Below are positions 41,015 through 50,116 of a stretch of DNA of 64,000 nucleotides, piece after piece (position 1 is the stretch's first letter; each line of letters begins with the position of its first letter). The stretch lies in the NCBI RefSeq assembly GCF_004345665.1, contig NZ_SLWR01000008.1, positions 124,001 through 188,000 on the forward strand, in the 5' to 3' direction. The stretch comes from Kribbella antiqua (lineage in GTDB: Bacteria > Actinomycetota > Actinomycetes > Propionibacteriales > Kribbellaceae). Below the pieces are notes generated by a model, which was not told the DNA's origin, ran no database searches, and was given only the letters and a program-made list of their open reading frames with translations. The position numbers were made by a program, and so were the translations under genes.

Positions 41015-43723
41015 ATGGCGGAGGTCGTCCGCGGGCGGGACAAGGAACTCCAGGCTGTTGCCGAGTTCTTCGACGCGGTGACGGCCGGGCCGGTCGGCCT
41101 GGTGTTCGAAGGGGACGCCGGGATCGGTAAGACCACGGTCTGGAATGCGGCCGTTGCTCAGGCGCGCGCGACCGGACGAGTGCTGGTCGCGCGGCCAGCC
41201 AAAGCGGAGTCGGGGTTGGCGTTCAACGTCCTGACGGACTTGCTCGAACCCGTCTTCGACGACGTTGTCGCCGATCTGCCGGAGCCCCAGGACCGGGCGC
41301 TGTCCATCGCTCTGCTGAGGGTCGAACCCGGACCGGATCGGCTTGACCAGCGCGCTGTTGCCGCGGCCACCGTGTCCGTCCTGCGCAGACTGGCTGCGAA
41401 TGGTCCGACCGTACTGGCGATCGATGACCTCCAGTGGGCGGACCCGCCGTCGGCCAGAGTCCTTGCCTTCGCCCTCCGTCGGCTCGCCGGGCTTCCCGTC
41501 GGGCTCTTGGCCTGTGTACGGCGCGGTGAGCCGGACGGACTCGCGGACGACGTCGTACGGTCGATCGATCGCTGCCGGCGGATCCAGGTCGGGCGGCTGG
41601 GGACTGAAACTCTGCGCGACCTGCTCGAGGACAGGCTCGACCGGCGATTCACGAGCCGGGCGATGGCGCGGATCGATCGAGTCGCCGATGGAAATCCGTT
41701 CTTCGCGCTCGAGTTGGCTGAAGCCGGCGACGACCCCACCCTGCAAGTGCCGGACCGACTGCGGCGCATCGTGAGTGACCGTATCGCCACCTTGTCCGAT
41801 CAGGCGCGCGATGCACTGCTCGTCGTCGCCGCTGCAGGAACGGTGGAGGTCGAGCTGCTCCCGGCCGCCGTACTGCAAGAGATAGCGGGCATAGTCGACC
41901 TGCACGCATCGAAGGTGACCTTCCGGCATCCCCTTTTCGCCGCGGCTGTGTACGACGCCGCAGCACCGGAGCAGCGTCGTCAGGTGCACGCGAGGCTCGC
42001 GCAGCTCGTCACGGACGTCGAAGAGCGAGCCCGTCACCTGGCGCTGGCAGCAGCTGGTCCGGACGCGGCAATCGCAGACCTGCTGGCGGATGCGGCTGAA
42101 CACGCTCGTCGCCGCGGTGCACCCGAGACCGCCGCCGATCTGGTCGAGCACGCCAGCGCCCTGACGCCCAACGATCAAGCCGACGTACGACGTCGTCGAA
42201 CCATCCAGCGGGCTGAGTACGCCTTCCACGCGGGCGACCTCGCAGTTGCCCGCGAAACGCTGCTGGCGATGCTGAAAGAGGAGGCCGACGGGCCGCAGCG
42301 AGCTGACGCCCTTCGACTGCTCGGCGAGATCCGCTACCTGGGGGACAGCTTCTCCGAGGGGATCCAGCTGTTGCAGGAGGCAATGAAACATGCCCGCGGC
42401 GACAGCGCCCTGGAAGCCGAGATCGAACTGCGGCTCGCCTTCGGCACCCTTTCGACCGCGGACTACGACGCCGCGGCGGACCACGCTCATCGTGCCCTCG
42501 ACCTTGCTGAGCAGGCTGAGGAGCCCGCCCTGCTCGCCGAAGCACTCGCGTCGGTGGCCGGCCTCGACGTACTCGTCGGACACAGCGTCGACAACGTCAA
42601 GATCGCGCGTGCTCTCGACCTCGAAGACCCGCATCGACCGGCCTCGTTCATGATGCGGCCGAGCCGGGTCGCCGCGTACCTCGAGTTCTACGCCGGCCAT
42701 CTGGCTGCAAGCGACCGGCTGCTGGAAGCGCTGCGGCGGCGGACCATCGACGGCGGCGAGGAGACCGACCTGCCCTATCTTGACGGCTACCTCATCTGGT
42801 CAGCGTGCTGGCGCGGCGACCTGCCGGCGGCCGCCGCGTACGCCGACGAGGCGCTCGATGCCGCCATCCGGACCGGCTCGGAGTCCTTGCGGTCCGCGGC
42901 ACTGGGCTTCGCCGCACTGCCACCCGCGTTCGCAGGCGACAGCGCGCTGGCAGAGAGCCGTGCAGCGGAAGCCATCCAGCTGGCCGGGAGCACTGGTCGC
43001 CGGCTGTCTGTGCTCTGGGCGAGCTGGGCGCTTGCACTTGTGGCGCTCGCACAGGACGACCCGAAGGCCGCCCACGATGCCCTAGGACCTCTCGCCACAG
43101 ACCATGCCATCGCAGAGCCGATCCGTGCCTTCTTCGTTCCCGACGAGATCACCGCGCTCGTCGGGATCGGCGAGCTCGTTACGGCGGAGCGTTCGCTCGA
43201 CCAGTTCGAGGAGGCCGCCGTACGCATGGAGAGGTCGTGGGCACTGATGCTGAGTGACCGCTGTAGAGCGCTCGTACTCGCGGCACACGGAGACCTAGCG
43301 GCCGCGTCCTCGACGATGCAGGCTGCGCTGACCAGATGCGCGGATCTCGAGCTGCGGTTCGAGGTAGCGCGCACGTACCTGATGGCCGGCCAGCTGGAGC
43401 GTCGGTGTCGGCGACGGGGTGCAGCCGCTGAGTATCTCGGGCAGGCCAGAGACCTCTTCGACGCGGCGGGCGCTGAGCTCTGGGCGGCACGGACGCGCAC
43501 CGAGCTTGCCCGGCTTGGCCAGACCCGCACTGATCCGGCAGAGCTCACTCCCACCGAAGCGCGAGTTGCCGAGCTGACGGCGTCCGGCCTGACCAACAGG
43601 GAAGTGGCTGCAAAGCTGTTCATCAGCGCCAAGACCGTCGAGGCGAATCTGGCCCGCGTCTACCGCAAGCTGAACATCCGGACGCGAGCCGAGCTCGGCG
43701 CCAGGCTGTCCCGCCATCCATAG
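41015..43723 (+). CDS. Large LuxR-family regulator with AAA ATPase (LAL/MalT-like)
   Basis: 902 residues from ATG 41015. Walker A FEGDAGIGKTT at about 31-41, Walker B-like VLAIDDLQWADP near 140, then a long helical/TPR-like region (about 330-820) and a C-terminal LuxR HTH (LTPTEARVAELTASGLTNREVAAKLFISAKTVEANLARVYRKL). LAL proteins bind ATP and an inducer and activate nearby genes. It is followed 54 bp later by a flavin oxidase gene on the same strand, a likely target. Confidence 0.93.
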   Translation: MAEVVRGRDKELQAVAEFFDAVTAGPVGLVFEGDAGIGKTTVWNAAVAQARATGRVLVARPAKAESGLAFNVLTDLLEPVFDDVVADLPEPQDRALSIALLRVEPGPDRLDQRAVAAATVSVLRRLAANGPTVLAIDDLQWADPPSARVLAFALRRLAGLPVGLLACVRRGEPDGLADDVVRSIDRCRRIQVGRLGTETLRDLLEDRLDRRFTSRAMARIDRVADGNPFFALELAEAGDDPTLQVPDRLRRIVSDRIATLSDQARDALLVVAAAGTVEVELLPAAVLQEIAGIVDLHASKVTFRHPLFAAAVYDAAAPEQRRQVHARLAQLVTDVEERARHLALAAAGPDAAIADLLADAAEHARRRGAPETAADLVEHASALTPNDQADVRRRRTIQRAEYAFHAGDLAVARETLLAMLKEEADGPQRADALRLLGEIRYLGDSFSEGIQLLQEAMKHARGDSALEAEIELRLAFGTLSTADYDAAADHAHRALDLAEQAEEPALLAEALASVAGLDVLVGHSVDNVKIARALDLEDPHRPASFMMRPSRVAAYLEFYAGHLAASDRLLEALRRRTIDGGEETDLPYLDGYLIWSACWRGDLPAAAAYADEALDAAIRTGSESLRSAALGFAALPPAFAGDSALAESRAAEAIQLAGSTGRRLSVLWASWALALVALAQDDPKAAHDALGPLATDHAIAEPIRAFFVPDEITALVGIGELVTAERSLDQFEEAAVRMERSWALMLSDRCRALVLAAHGDLAAASSTMQAALTRCADLELRFEVARTYLMAGQLERRCRRRGAAAEYLGQARDLFDAAGAELWAARTRTELARLGQTRTDPAELTPTEARVAELTASGLTNREVAAKLFISAKTVEANLARVYRKLNIRTRAELGARLSRHP

Positions 43724-43777
43724 AGACATAGGGAAACACCCGATTCGAGAAAGCCCGGACGACCCTACGGTGACGCC

Positions 43778-45223
43778 ATGAGCACTCTTCGGATGACCGG
43801 CCTCGACGGTGAGCCGGTACGGGTGACGCAGCAAGCGCTGGCGGCCCTGGCCAAGAAGATGGAGGCCCCGCTGCTGCGCCCCGGCGATGCGGGCTACATC
43901 GAAGCGACAACGATCTGGAACGGCATGGTGAGGCGCCGGCCGGCCCTCGTGGTCCAGCCTGTCTCGGGTGCTGAGGTGGCCGAGGCTGTGCGCTTCGCAC
44001 ACGCCCATGGCCTGCTGCTGTCGATCAAGGGCGGTGGTCACAACGTTGGCGGAACCGCGTTGGCCGACGGCGGGCTCACCGTGGACATGTCACGGCTGCG
44101 CTGGGTCGAAGTCGATCCCGTACGTCGGCTCGCACACGTCGGACCGGGTTGTCTACTCGGCGACGTCGACCGCGCCACCCAACCGCACGGACTCGCCACC
44201 GTGCTCGGCATGATCTCCCTCACGGGTGTCGCCGGGCTCACGCTCGGCGGGGGATTCGGCAACCTCAGCAGGCGATTCGGCTGGACCGTGGACAACCTGG
44301 AGGAGGTTGAGATCGTCACCGCCGACGGCCGGCTGGGCAGAGCGGCCGCGGACGAACGCGAGGATCTGTTCTGGGCTTTGCGTGGGGGCGGCGGCAACTT
44401 CGGAGCGGTCACGCGCTTCAGCTTCCGCCTGCACGACATCGGCTCCCTGATGACCGGCGGGATGATCGCCTGGGACGCGGAAGACTTCGACGCCGTTGCC
44501 ACGCTCTACCGGGACCTCTGCGCTACCGCACCGCGGGAGCTGAGCCTGCACCTCATCATGCAGCTCGCACCGGCGACCGCCCTCATCCCTGACGTATGGC
44601 GAAACCGGCCGATCGTCGCCGTGGTCGCCTGCCACACGGGTAGCGAGTCGGCCGCGGCGAAAGACCTCGCACCGCTTCGAGCCCTTGGTACGCCGATCGT
44701 CGACACGATCACGCGCAAGCCGTACGTCGAGCAGCAGAGGACGTTCGACGCCGGGCAGCCCGACGGCCTGCATCAGTACTGGAAGTCGGAGTTCTTGCCC
44801 GGCCTGCCGGACGGTCTGTTCGACATGTTCCGCAAGCACGCAGCCGAGATCACTGCGCCGATGTGCCAGCTGTGGTTGGCGCAGCTCGGCGGCGCGGCGG
44901 CCGACCTGGGCAACGAGTCCACTCCGTTCGGGAACCGCGATGCCGAGTACATCTGCCTGATCGCGAGCGGGTCGCCACCGGATGCGCCCGACGGCCCTCG
45001 CCGACGCGAATGGGCACGCACGGCCTGGGAGGCGATCAAGCCGTACTCGACCGGCGGCAACTACATCAACGTGCAGACCACTGACGATGACGACCTGCGG
45101 ATCCGGCAGGCATACGGTGCAAACCTGGACCGGCTGGCCCGCGTGAAGAGTGCCTACGACCCGGACAACCTCTTCCGCGTCAACCGCAACATCCGCCCGG
45201 CGGCCGTCGTCAGCGCACCGTAG
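43778..45223 (+). CDS. FAD-linked oxidase with BBE domain
   Basis: 481 residues. The PCMH-type FAD domain: RRPALVVQPVSGAEVAEAVRFAHAHGL, then IKGGGHNVGGTALADGG with the His that often binds FAD covalently, GLTLGGGFGNLSRRFG and RGGGGNFGAVTRFSF. The C-terminal BBE segment NYINVQTTDDDDLRIRQAYG...YDPDNLFRVNRNI is complete. Enzymes like this oxidise sugars, alkaloids or polyketides; substrate unknown. No signal peptide. Located directly behind the LAL regulator. Confidence 0.92.
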   Translation: MSTLRMTGLDGEPVRVTQQALAALAKKMEAPLLRPGDAGYIEATTIWNGMVRRRPALVVQPVSGAEVAEAVRFAHAHGLLLSIKGGGHNVGGTALADGGLTVDMSRLRWVEVDPVRRLAHVGPGCLLGDVDRATQPHGLATVLGMISLTGVAGLTLGGGFGNLSRRFGWTVDNLEEVEIVTADGRLGRAAADEREDLFWALRGGGGNFGAVTRFSFRLHDIGSLMTGGMIAWDAEDFDAVATLYRDLCATAPRELSLHLIMQLAPATALIPDVWRNRPIVAVVACHTGSESAAAKDLAPLRALGTPIVDTITRKPYVEQQRTFDAGQPDGLHQYWKSEFLPGLPDGLFDMFRKHAAEITAPMCQLWLAQLGGAAADLGNESTPFGNRDAEYICLIASGSPPDAPDGPRRREWARTAWEAIKPYSTGGNYINVQTTDDDDLRIRQAYGANLDRLARVKSAYDPDNLFRVNRNIRPAAVVSAP

Positions 45224-45285
45224 AGGTCCGAACACGCCTGGTGGTGGGTACCGGTTGGAGAATAGCCCTCCACCAAGGAGTCTCA

Positions 45286-45459
45286 ATGTTCGCGATCATC
45301 GCCGCCGTCATCTTCGGGCTCGCGCTCATCCTCGACTGGGCCAACGTGAGCGCCAGCGACGCGTTCACGCCACAGACCCTCCTCACCGCCGGTCTCCTCT
45401 GCCTCGCGCTTCACCTCGCCGGCATCGGCTCGGCCCGCCGCTGGGGTCGTCGCCGCTGA
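45286..45459 (+). CDS. Small membrane protein
   Basis: 57 residues from ATG 45286, with aaggag at 45275-45280. Two hydrophobic segments: MFAIIAAVIFGLALILDWA and LLTAGLLCLALHLAGIG, with a short polar loop (NVSASDAFTPQ) and a basic end. Such mini-proteins are common in actinobacteria; role unknown. Its stop meets the stop of the convergent lipoprotein gene. Confidence 0.75.
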   Translation: MFAIIAAVIFGLALILDWANVSASDAFTPQTLLTAGLLCLALHLAGIGSARRWGRRR

Positions 45460-46131
45460 CTAGCTGAGCCAGACAACGATGCCGGTGTGGCCGGTTAGAA
45501 CGCTGGCAGCTCCGGCGCGGATGGCGTTGGCGGCTCGGGAGGGTGTGAATGTCGAGGCGTCGTAGTTGGAGGACATGCCCAGGCCCTCGCCTCGGAAGGA
45601 GGCGCCGGTCCAGTCGGCGGCGGTGACGTTGGCGGTGGGCTCGGCCAGTTCGGCGCCGACAACGAGGAACTGCTGGTCGAGATGGCTGGCGGTCACCAGG
45701 GCCAGCGGATCGATAAGAGTGTTGCCGGCGCTGACGATGAGGTCCGGCTTCAGACCGATGGCCTCGGTGATCTTCGGAACGTAGCTACCAGAGGCCGCCT
45801 CCACCGTCTTCAGGCTGACCTTCTCTGCCGCAGCCCAGTCCCGTACGGCGGTGACCAGCGTCTGCGTCTGAGCGTCGTCCCCAGCAGTGAGCAGGACCAC
45901 GCGGTAGCCCGATGGCGGATGTACGTCGTTCCAGGAGCCAGGGCTCGGCGTGATCGTCGCCTCCGGTGAGGGCGGCGCCGCCGGGTTCAGGAAGCCGGGG
46001 CCGAGTGTGCCAACTGGCGTCGGTGCGGCGTGGGGCCGGGACCAGTCGTCAGCGGTGTTGCAGCCACTGGCCAGGACGACGATCGCGAGTACGACGGCCA
46101 CAACCCAGGCAGGCCGAACTCGCTGATGCAC
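45460..46131 (-). CDS. Lipoprotein, BMP/PnrA-like substrate-binding fold
   Basis: 223 residues from GTG 46131. Lipobox LASGC near residue 24 after a hydrophobic signal. The mature part has a Pro-rich linker, then SGYRVVLLTAGDDAQTQTLVTAVRDWAAAEKV and LKPDLIVSAGNTLIDPLALVTASHLDQQFLVVGAELAEP, which read as alternating strand-helix units like the periplasmic-binding type I fold of BMP lipoproteins. It is half the length of a full BMP (about 330), so it could be a truncated or single-lobe form. No transporter gene adjacent. Confidence 0.7.
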   Translation of the reverse strand: MHQRVRPAWVVAVVLAIVVLASGCNTADDWSRPHAAPTPVGTLGPGFLNPAAPPSPEATITPSPGSWNDVHPPSGYRVVLLTAGDDAQTQTLVTAVRDWAAAEKVSLKTVEAASGSYVPKITEAIGLKPDLIVSAGNTLIDPLALVTASHLDQQFLVVGAELAEPTANVTAADWTGASFRGEGLGMSSNYDASTFTPSRAANAIRAGAASVLTGHTGIVVWLS

Positions 46132-46223
46132 GAGGACTTCTTACCTCATGAATCCCCGTTCCCAGAGGGGGTGCGTCCAGCGTTCGCTCACCGTCCCACA
46201 GTCGTTCACCGAACAGGTGCAGC

Positions 46224-47429
46224 GTGCGCTGCATGCTGGCCTTCACCCGCCGGTGCGCCTCCGTCCTCGCCGCCGCACTGGTCCTCCTGCTGAGCGCCGT
46301 ACCCGCTCAAGCCCACGGCTTCAGCTCCACCGTGTACGTCGACCTGACCGCGCCGGCCAAGGGACATGTCCGGGCCGAACTCGGCCTCGAGTACGACCTG
46401 CTCGTCGTATCCACCGCTGACTACCAGAAGAACGATGCGCTCTTCAAACTCGGTACGGCGGCCTTCGACGCCGGCGACTCGGTCAAACAAGCCGCAGCGC
46501 TGACGACCGACGCCAGCTCGGTCACCAAGTACGTCACCGATCGCTTCGCAATCGCCGTCGACGGTCACGCCTGTACGGCGACGCAGCAAGGCGACTTCAG
46601 GATCGAGCAGCGCGAGGGCGTCCCGTACGCGTTCATGGACCTGGACTACAGCTGCCCAGAGAAGGCCGACGCGCACGAGGTACGGAGTGGTCTGTTCCCT
46701 GACAGCGAGGGCTATGTGAAGGGGACCAAGACGATCGTCACCTACGACCTCGATCTGCAGAAGGGTAGTAGTGCGCTCGACTCCGAGCACCCGTCGTTCT
46801 CCACGCACCAGTCCTGGACAGAGCGGTTCTGGGAGTTCTTCCGGCTCGGGGCGGAGCATCTGCTCACCGGACTCGACCACATTCTGTTCCTGCTCGCCCT
46901 GATCGCAGGATCACGCCGGCTCCGCGAGATAGTGCTGGCGGCAACGACCTTCACGCTGGCCCACTCGGTCACCTTCATCCTGGCGGCGCTCGGCGTCGTA
47001 CACGTGTCTCCGTCGTTCATCGAGCCGGTGATCGCGCTGTCGATCGCGATCGTCGCGTTCTGGCACTTGTGGCGGCTCTGGCGGCGCGGACGGCTCGCGA
47101 CAGACCTCGAGACCAGTGGTCGCAGTCATGTGAGCCTCGACCGGGCCGGATGGACCCGGCTGGGCGTCGTGTTCTGCTTCGGCCTCGTCCACGGCGTCGG
47201 CTTCGCGGGTGCGCTGGGGATCCAGCAGGCGTGGTCGTGGACGCTGCTGTGGTCGCTCCTGGTGTTCAACGTGGGCATAGAGACCGTGCAACTGACGCTG
47301 ATCGCACTAACATTCCCCCTGCTGGCTCTGCTGCGTCGCAAAGCGCCGACGGTCGCACTGTGGACCACTGGCTTCATCGCGGCCGGTGTGTCGGTAGCTG
47401 GCTTGGTCTGGTTTGTGCAGCGGCTCTGA
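46224..47429 (+). CDS. HupE/UreJ-family membrane protein
   Basis: 401 residues from GTG 46224 (ATG 46233 is possible). Signal peptide (LAAALVLLLSAVPAQA), an extracytoplasmic domain of about 170 residues, then seven membrane helices containing the family block GAEHLLTGLDHILFLLALI and TFTLAHSVTFILAALG, with conserved His/Asp residues for metal: LGAEHLLTGLDH, LAHSVTF and GLVHGVGFAGAL. HupE/UreJ proteins are nickel or cobalt permease candidates. A urease cluster lies 14 kb away, but the two are not adjacent. Confidence 0.88.
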   Translation: MRCMLAFTRRCASVLAAALVLLLSAVPAQAHGFSSTVYVDLTAPAKGHVRAELGLEYDLLVVSTADYQKNDALFKLGTAAFDAGDSVKQAAALTTDASSVTKYVTDRFAIAVDGHACTATQQGDFRIEQREGVPYAFMDLDYSCPEKADAHEVRSGLFPDSEGYVKGTKTIVTYDLDLQKGSSALDSEHPSFSTHQSWTERFWEFFRLGAEHLLTGLDHILFLLALIAGSRRLREIVLAATTFTLAHSVTFILAALGVVHVSPSFIEPVIALSIAIVAFWHLWRLWRRGRLATDLETSGRSHVSLDRAGWTRLGVVFCFGLVHGVGFAGALGIQQAWSWTLLWSLLVFNVGIETVQLTLIALTFPLLALLRRKAPTVALWTTGFIAAGVSVAGLVWFVQRL

Positions 47430-47546
47430 GACGGGTGTTGTAGCGCGGGTGGTAAACCCTCGTTCACCCGTGATCCACCGGCGAGGCGGACGCTCTCCGA
47501 TGGGCCTGTCTGGCTCAACTCGTCACTAGTAACGGACGGACACTCG

Positions 47547-49082
47547 ATGAAGCTCAGCAACTGGGCACGGACCCGTGTGGCCACGTGCGTCACGGCGGCG
47601 GTCGTTGCGACCGCCACGGCGTTCGGGGGAGCGGCCCACGCAGCCGACCCCGTCACCACCTCCGGCATCATCCTCGGCGTCGGCGCCAACGAGTCCCAGC
47701 GCGTCGTCAGCTGGTACTCCTCGGCCGGCACGGCACAGGTGGTGCAGGTCGCTCCCACCTCGCGACTGGTTCACGGCCAGTTCCCGAAGAACGCGACCAC
47801 CTTCTCGGCCAGTGTGGCCGCGAACAGCGTCAACGGCGGCTACAACGGGCACGCGACGATCGACGGTCTCCGTGAGCACACGTCGTACTCGTACCGCGTC
47901 GGCACCGGCGGCGGCTGGAGCCCGACGTACTCGTTCAAGACGCAGGACTTCGACGGCGACTTCAGCTTCCTGTTCTTCGGCGACCCGCAGATCGGCTCGT
48001 CCGGCAACGTCGCCAAGGACGGCGCCGGCTGGCAGGACACCCTGAACGTCGCGCTCACCGCCAACCCGAACACCGAGCTGCTGGTGTCGGGTGGTGACCA
48101 GGTCGAGACCGCGAACACCGAGACCCAGTGGGACGCGTTCCTCGCCCCGGACAAGCTCCGCCAGTACCCGTGGGCCGCCACCATCGGTAACCACGACGTC
48201 GGCGGCAAGGCGTACGAGCAGCACTTCTGGACTCCGAACACCGACCGCTCGACGGCCTTCTACAAGGGTGACCCGGGCACGACGTCCGGCGGCGACTACT
48301 TCTACATCTACAAGGACGTCCTGTTCATCGACCTGAACAGCAACGCCTACGCCAGCGGTGCGGACGCCGCACACGTCGGCTACATCACCGACGTCGTCAA
48401 GAAGTACGGCGCCAAGGCGAAGTACACGGTGCTCGTGTACCACCACTCGATCTACTCGCCGGCCGACCACGCCAACGACGCCGACAACCAGCAGCGCCGG
48501 CAGGACTTCCCGACGGCGTTCTCGAAGCTGGGCGTCGACCTGGTGCTGCAGGGGCACGACCACAGCTACTCCCGCAGCTACGTGATCAAGAACGGCAAGA
48601 AGGCCAACCCGGCCGAGCAGCCTGGCGCGACCCAGGTGGCGCAGGGACCCGGCGGAGTCATCTACGTGACGGCCAACTCGGCGTCCGGTTCGAAGTACTA
48701 CGACCTGACGGCTCCTGACACCACTCAGGACCCGAACTACGGTCCGGACCCGCTCAACCCCAAGAACCACTGGGCCAACTCGGTGGAGAACCAGGAGCAC
48801 GTCCGTACCTACGTCAAGGTCGACGTACACAAGAACAAGCTCGTGGTGGAGGACGTGCGCAGTGGTACCTGTGCCGCTCCCGACGCGGCCGTGGAGCTCG
48901 GCAAGGTGTCGTGGTGTGGTCCGGACAGCGGAGCCACCCCGGCCAAGCCGGTCGGCTCGCTGGTCGACAAGGTCGTCGTACACCCGTACCGCGGCAACGG
49001 CCACTTCGGCGATCCGGCACCGGTCCAGGGCTGGACGACTCAGCAGAACGATGACACCACAACCCTCACGTCAGTGAGCTGA
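47547..49082 (+). CDS. Secreted metallophosphoesterase (purple acid phosphatase-like)
   Basis: 511 residues. Signal peptide ending near AHA/A (residue 32). A fibronectin-III-like N-domain (SGIILGVGANESQRVVSWYS...VGTGGGWSPTYSFKT) as in purple acid phosphatases, then the calcineurin-like core: GDPQIG, GGDQV, GNHDVGG, VYHHS and GHDHSYSRS supply the two-metal ligands. C-terminal PVGSLVDKVVVHPY tail of unknown role. It should release phosphate from organic esters outside the cell. A hairpin follows. Confidence 0.92.
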   Translation: MKLSNWARTRVATCVTAAVVATATAFGGAAHAADPVTTSGIILGVGANESQRVVSWYSSAGTAQVVQVAPTSRLVHGQFPKNATTFSASVAANSVNGGYNGHATIDGLREHTSYSYRVGTGGGWSPTYSFKTQDFDGDFSFLFFGDPQIGSSGNVAKDGAGWQDTLNVALTANPNTELLVSGGDQVETANTETQWDAFLAPDKLRQYPWAATIGNHDVGGKAYEQHFWTPNTDRSTAFYKGDPGTTSGGDYFYIYKDVLFIDLNSNAYASGADAAHVGYITDVVKKYGAKAKYTVLVYHHSIYSPADHANDADNQQRRQDFPTAFSKLGVDLVLQGHDHSYSRSYVIKNGKKANPAEQPGATQVAQGPGGVIYVTANSASGSKYYDLTAPDTTQDPNYGPDPLNPKNHWANSVENQEHVRTYVKVDVHKNKLVVEDVRSGTCAAPDAAVELGKVSWCGPDSGATPAKPVGSLVDKVVVHPYRGNGHFGDPAPVQGWTTQQNDDTTTLTSVS

Positions 49083-49090
49083 CACCGGAT

Positions 49091-49117
49091 GGGGTGGGCT
49101 CTGTCGGAGCCCACCCC
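49091..49117 (+). terminator. Hairpin behind the phosphatase gene
   Basis: 11-bp perfect stem GGGGTGGGCTC / GAGCCCACCCC with loop TGTCG. There is no T-run and the next gene starts 19 bp later on the same strand, so it may act as a partial terminator or a processing site. Confidence 0.6.
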
Positions 49118-49135
49118 GTCTAGAAGGACCACTCG

Positions 49136-50098
49136 ATGTTCCGTACGACGGCAGCCGTCTTGCTCGCGGCACTCGGCTTCATCAGCCCCGTATCAGCTGC
49201 GGCAGCTGACGACGTCCCCTGGACAGTCAGTACGGCGGCCAACAGCCTCGGCTCGGATCGCCCGAACTACAGCTACACCGTCAACCCAGGCGATCAGGTC
49301 CGTGACGGGCTCGTGGTCGCCAACCACGGCAAGACACCGCTCGACCTGGCCGTCTACGCGGCAGACGGCTTCACCAACGACGCCGGGAAGCTCGACCTGC
49401 TCACCAAGGACGCGAAGTCGACCGGCGTAGGCGCGTGGGTCTACGCGAACCAGAGCCAGGTGAAGGTCGCACCGGGCCAGTCCGTCCAGGTGCCGTTCAC
49501 CGTCACGATCCCAGCCGACGCCACGCCAGGCGACCACGTGGGCGGCATCATCACCTCGCTGACCTCCAACGACGTGGACCGCCGCCTCGCGCTCCGCATC
49601 AGCCTCCGAGTGAGCGGTGCACTCCAGCCAGCTCTGTCGGTGGAGAAGCTGAAGCTGAACTACGCAGGCGGCAACAGCACGATCACCTACACGGTCCACA
49701 ACACCGGCAACACCGTCCTGGCGGCCCGGCCCACAGCCACCGTCGCAGGCCCTTTCGGCCTCAAACGCGTCAGCGCCCCTGAATCCGCCGACTCACCCGA
49801 GCTCCTCCCCGGCGAGTCCTGGCAAGCCTCCCTACCCATCCACGGCCTGACCCCTTTCCTCCGCCTCACCGGCACAGTCTCCGTAACCCCCCTCCAAACC
49901 GACGCAGCCGGCTCCACCGCCCCCCTCCCAGCCCAAACCGCCACAACCCACACCTGGACCCTCCCCTGGTGGCTCCTACTCGTCATCACCGCCCTGATCG
50001 GCGGTGCCGTCGGCCTGTTCCTCGTTCGCCGGCGTCAGGGTCGATCCCTGTCGCAAGTCGTCGAAAACCCTGATGTGGTGGCGGCTGGGGGTCAGTAG
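49136..50098 (+). CDS. DUF916/WxL-like secreted surface protein with C-terminal membrane anchor
   Basis: 320 residues (aaggac upstream). Signal peptide (TAAVLLAALGFISPVSAAA). First domain, about 28-160, resembles DUF916: DVPWTVSTAANSLGSDRPNYSYTVNPGDQVRDGLVVANHGKTPLDLAVYAADG. A second beta-sandwich domain follows (LSVEKLKLNYAGGNSTITYTVHNTGNT). One transmembrane helix (LLLVITALIGGAVGLFLV) and a short basic tail close it. DUF916 domains bind or display cell-wall polymers, so it is probably exposed. Confidence 0.82.
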   Translation: MFRTTAAVLLAALGFISPVSAAAADDVPWTVSTAANSLGSDRPNYSYTVNPGDQVRDGLVVANHGKTPLDLAVYAADGFTNDAGKLDLLTKDAKSTGVGAWVYANQSQVKVAPGQSVQVPFTVTIPADATPGDHVGGIITSLTSNDVDRRLALRISLRVSGALQPALSVEKLKLNYAGGNSTITYTVHNTGNTVLAARPTATVAGPFGLKRVSAPESADSPELLPGESWQASLPIHGLTPFLRLTGTVSVTPLQTDAAGSTAPLPAQTATTHTWTLPWWLLLVITALIGGAVGLFLVRRRQGRSLSQVVENPDVVAAGGQ

Positions 50099-50116
50099 TG
50101 CTGTCGGAGGGGTCGG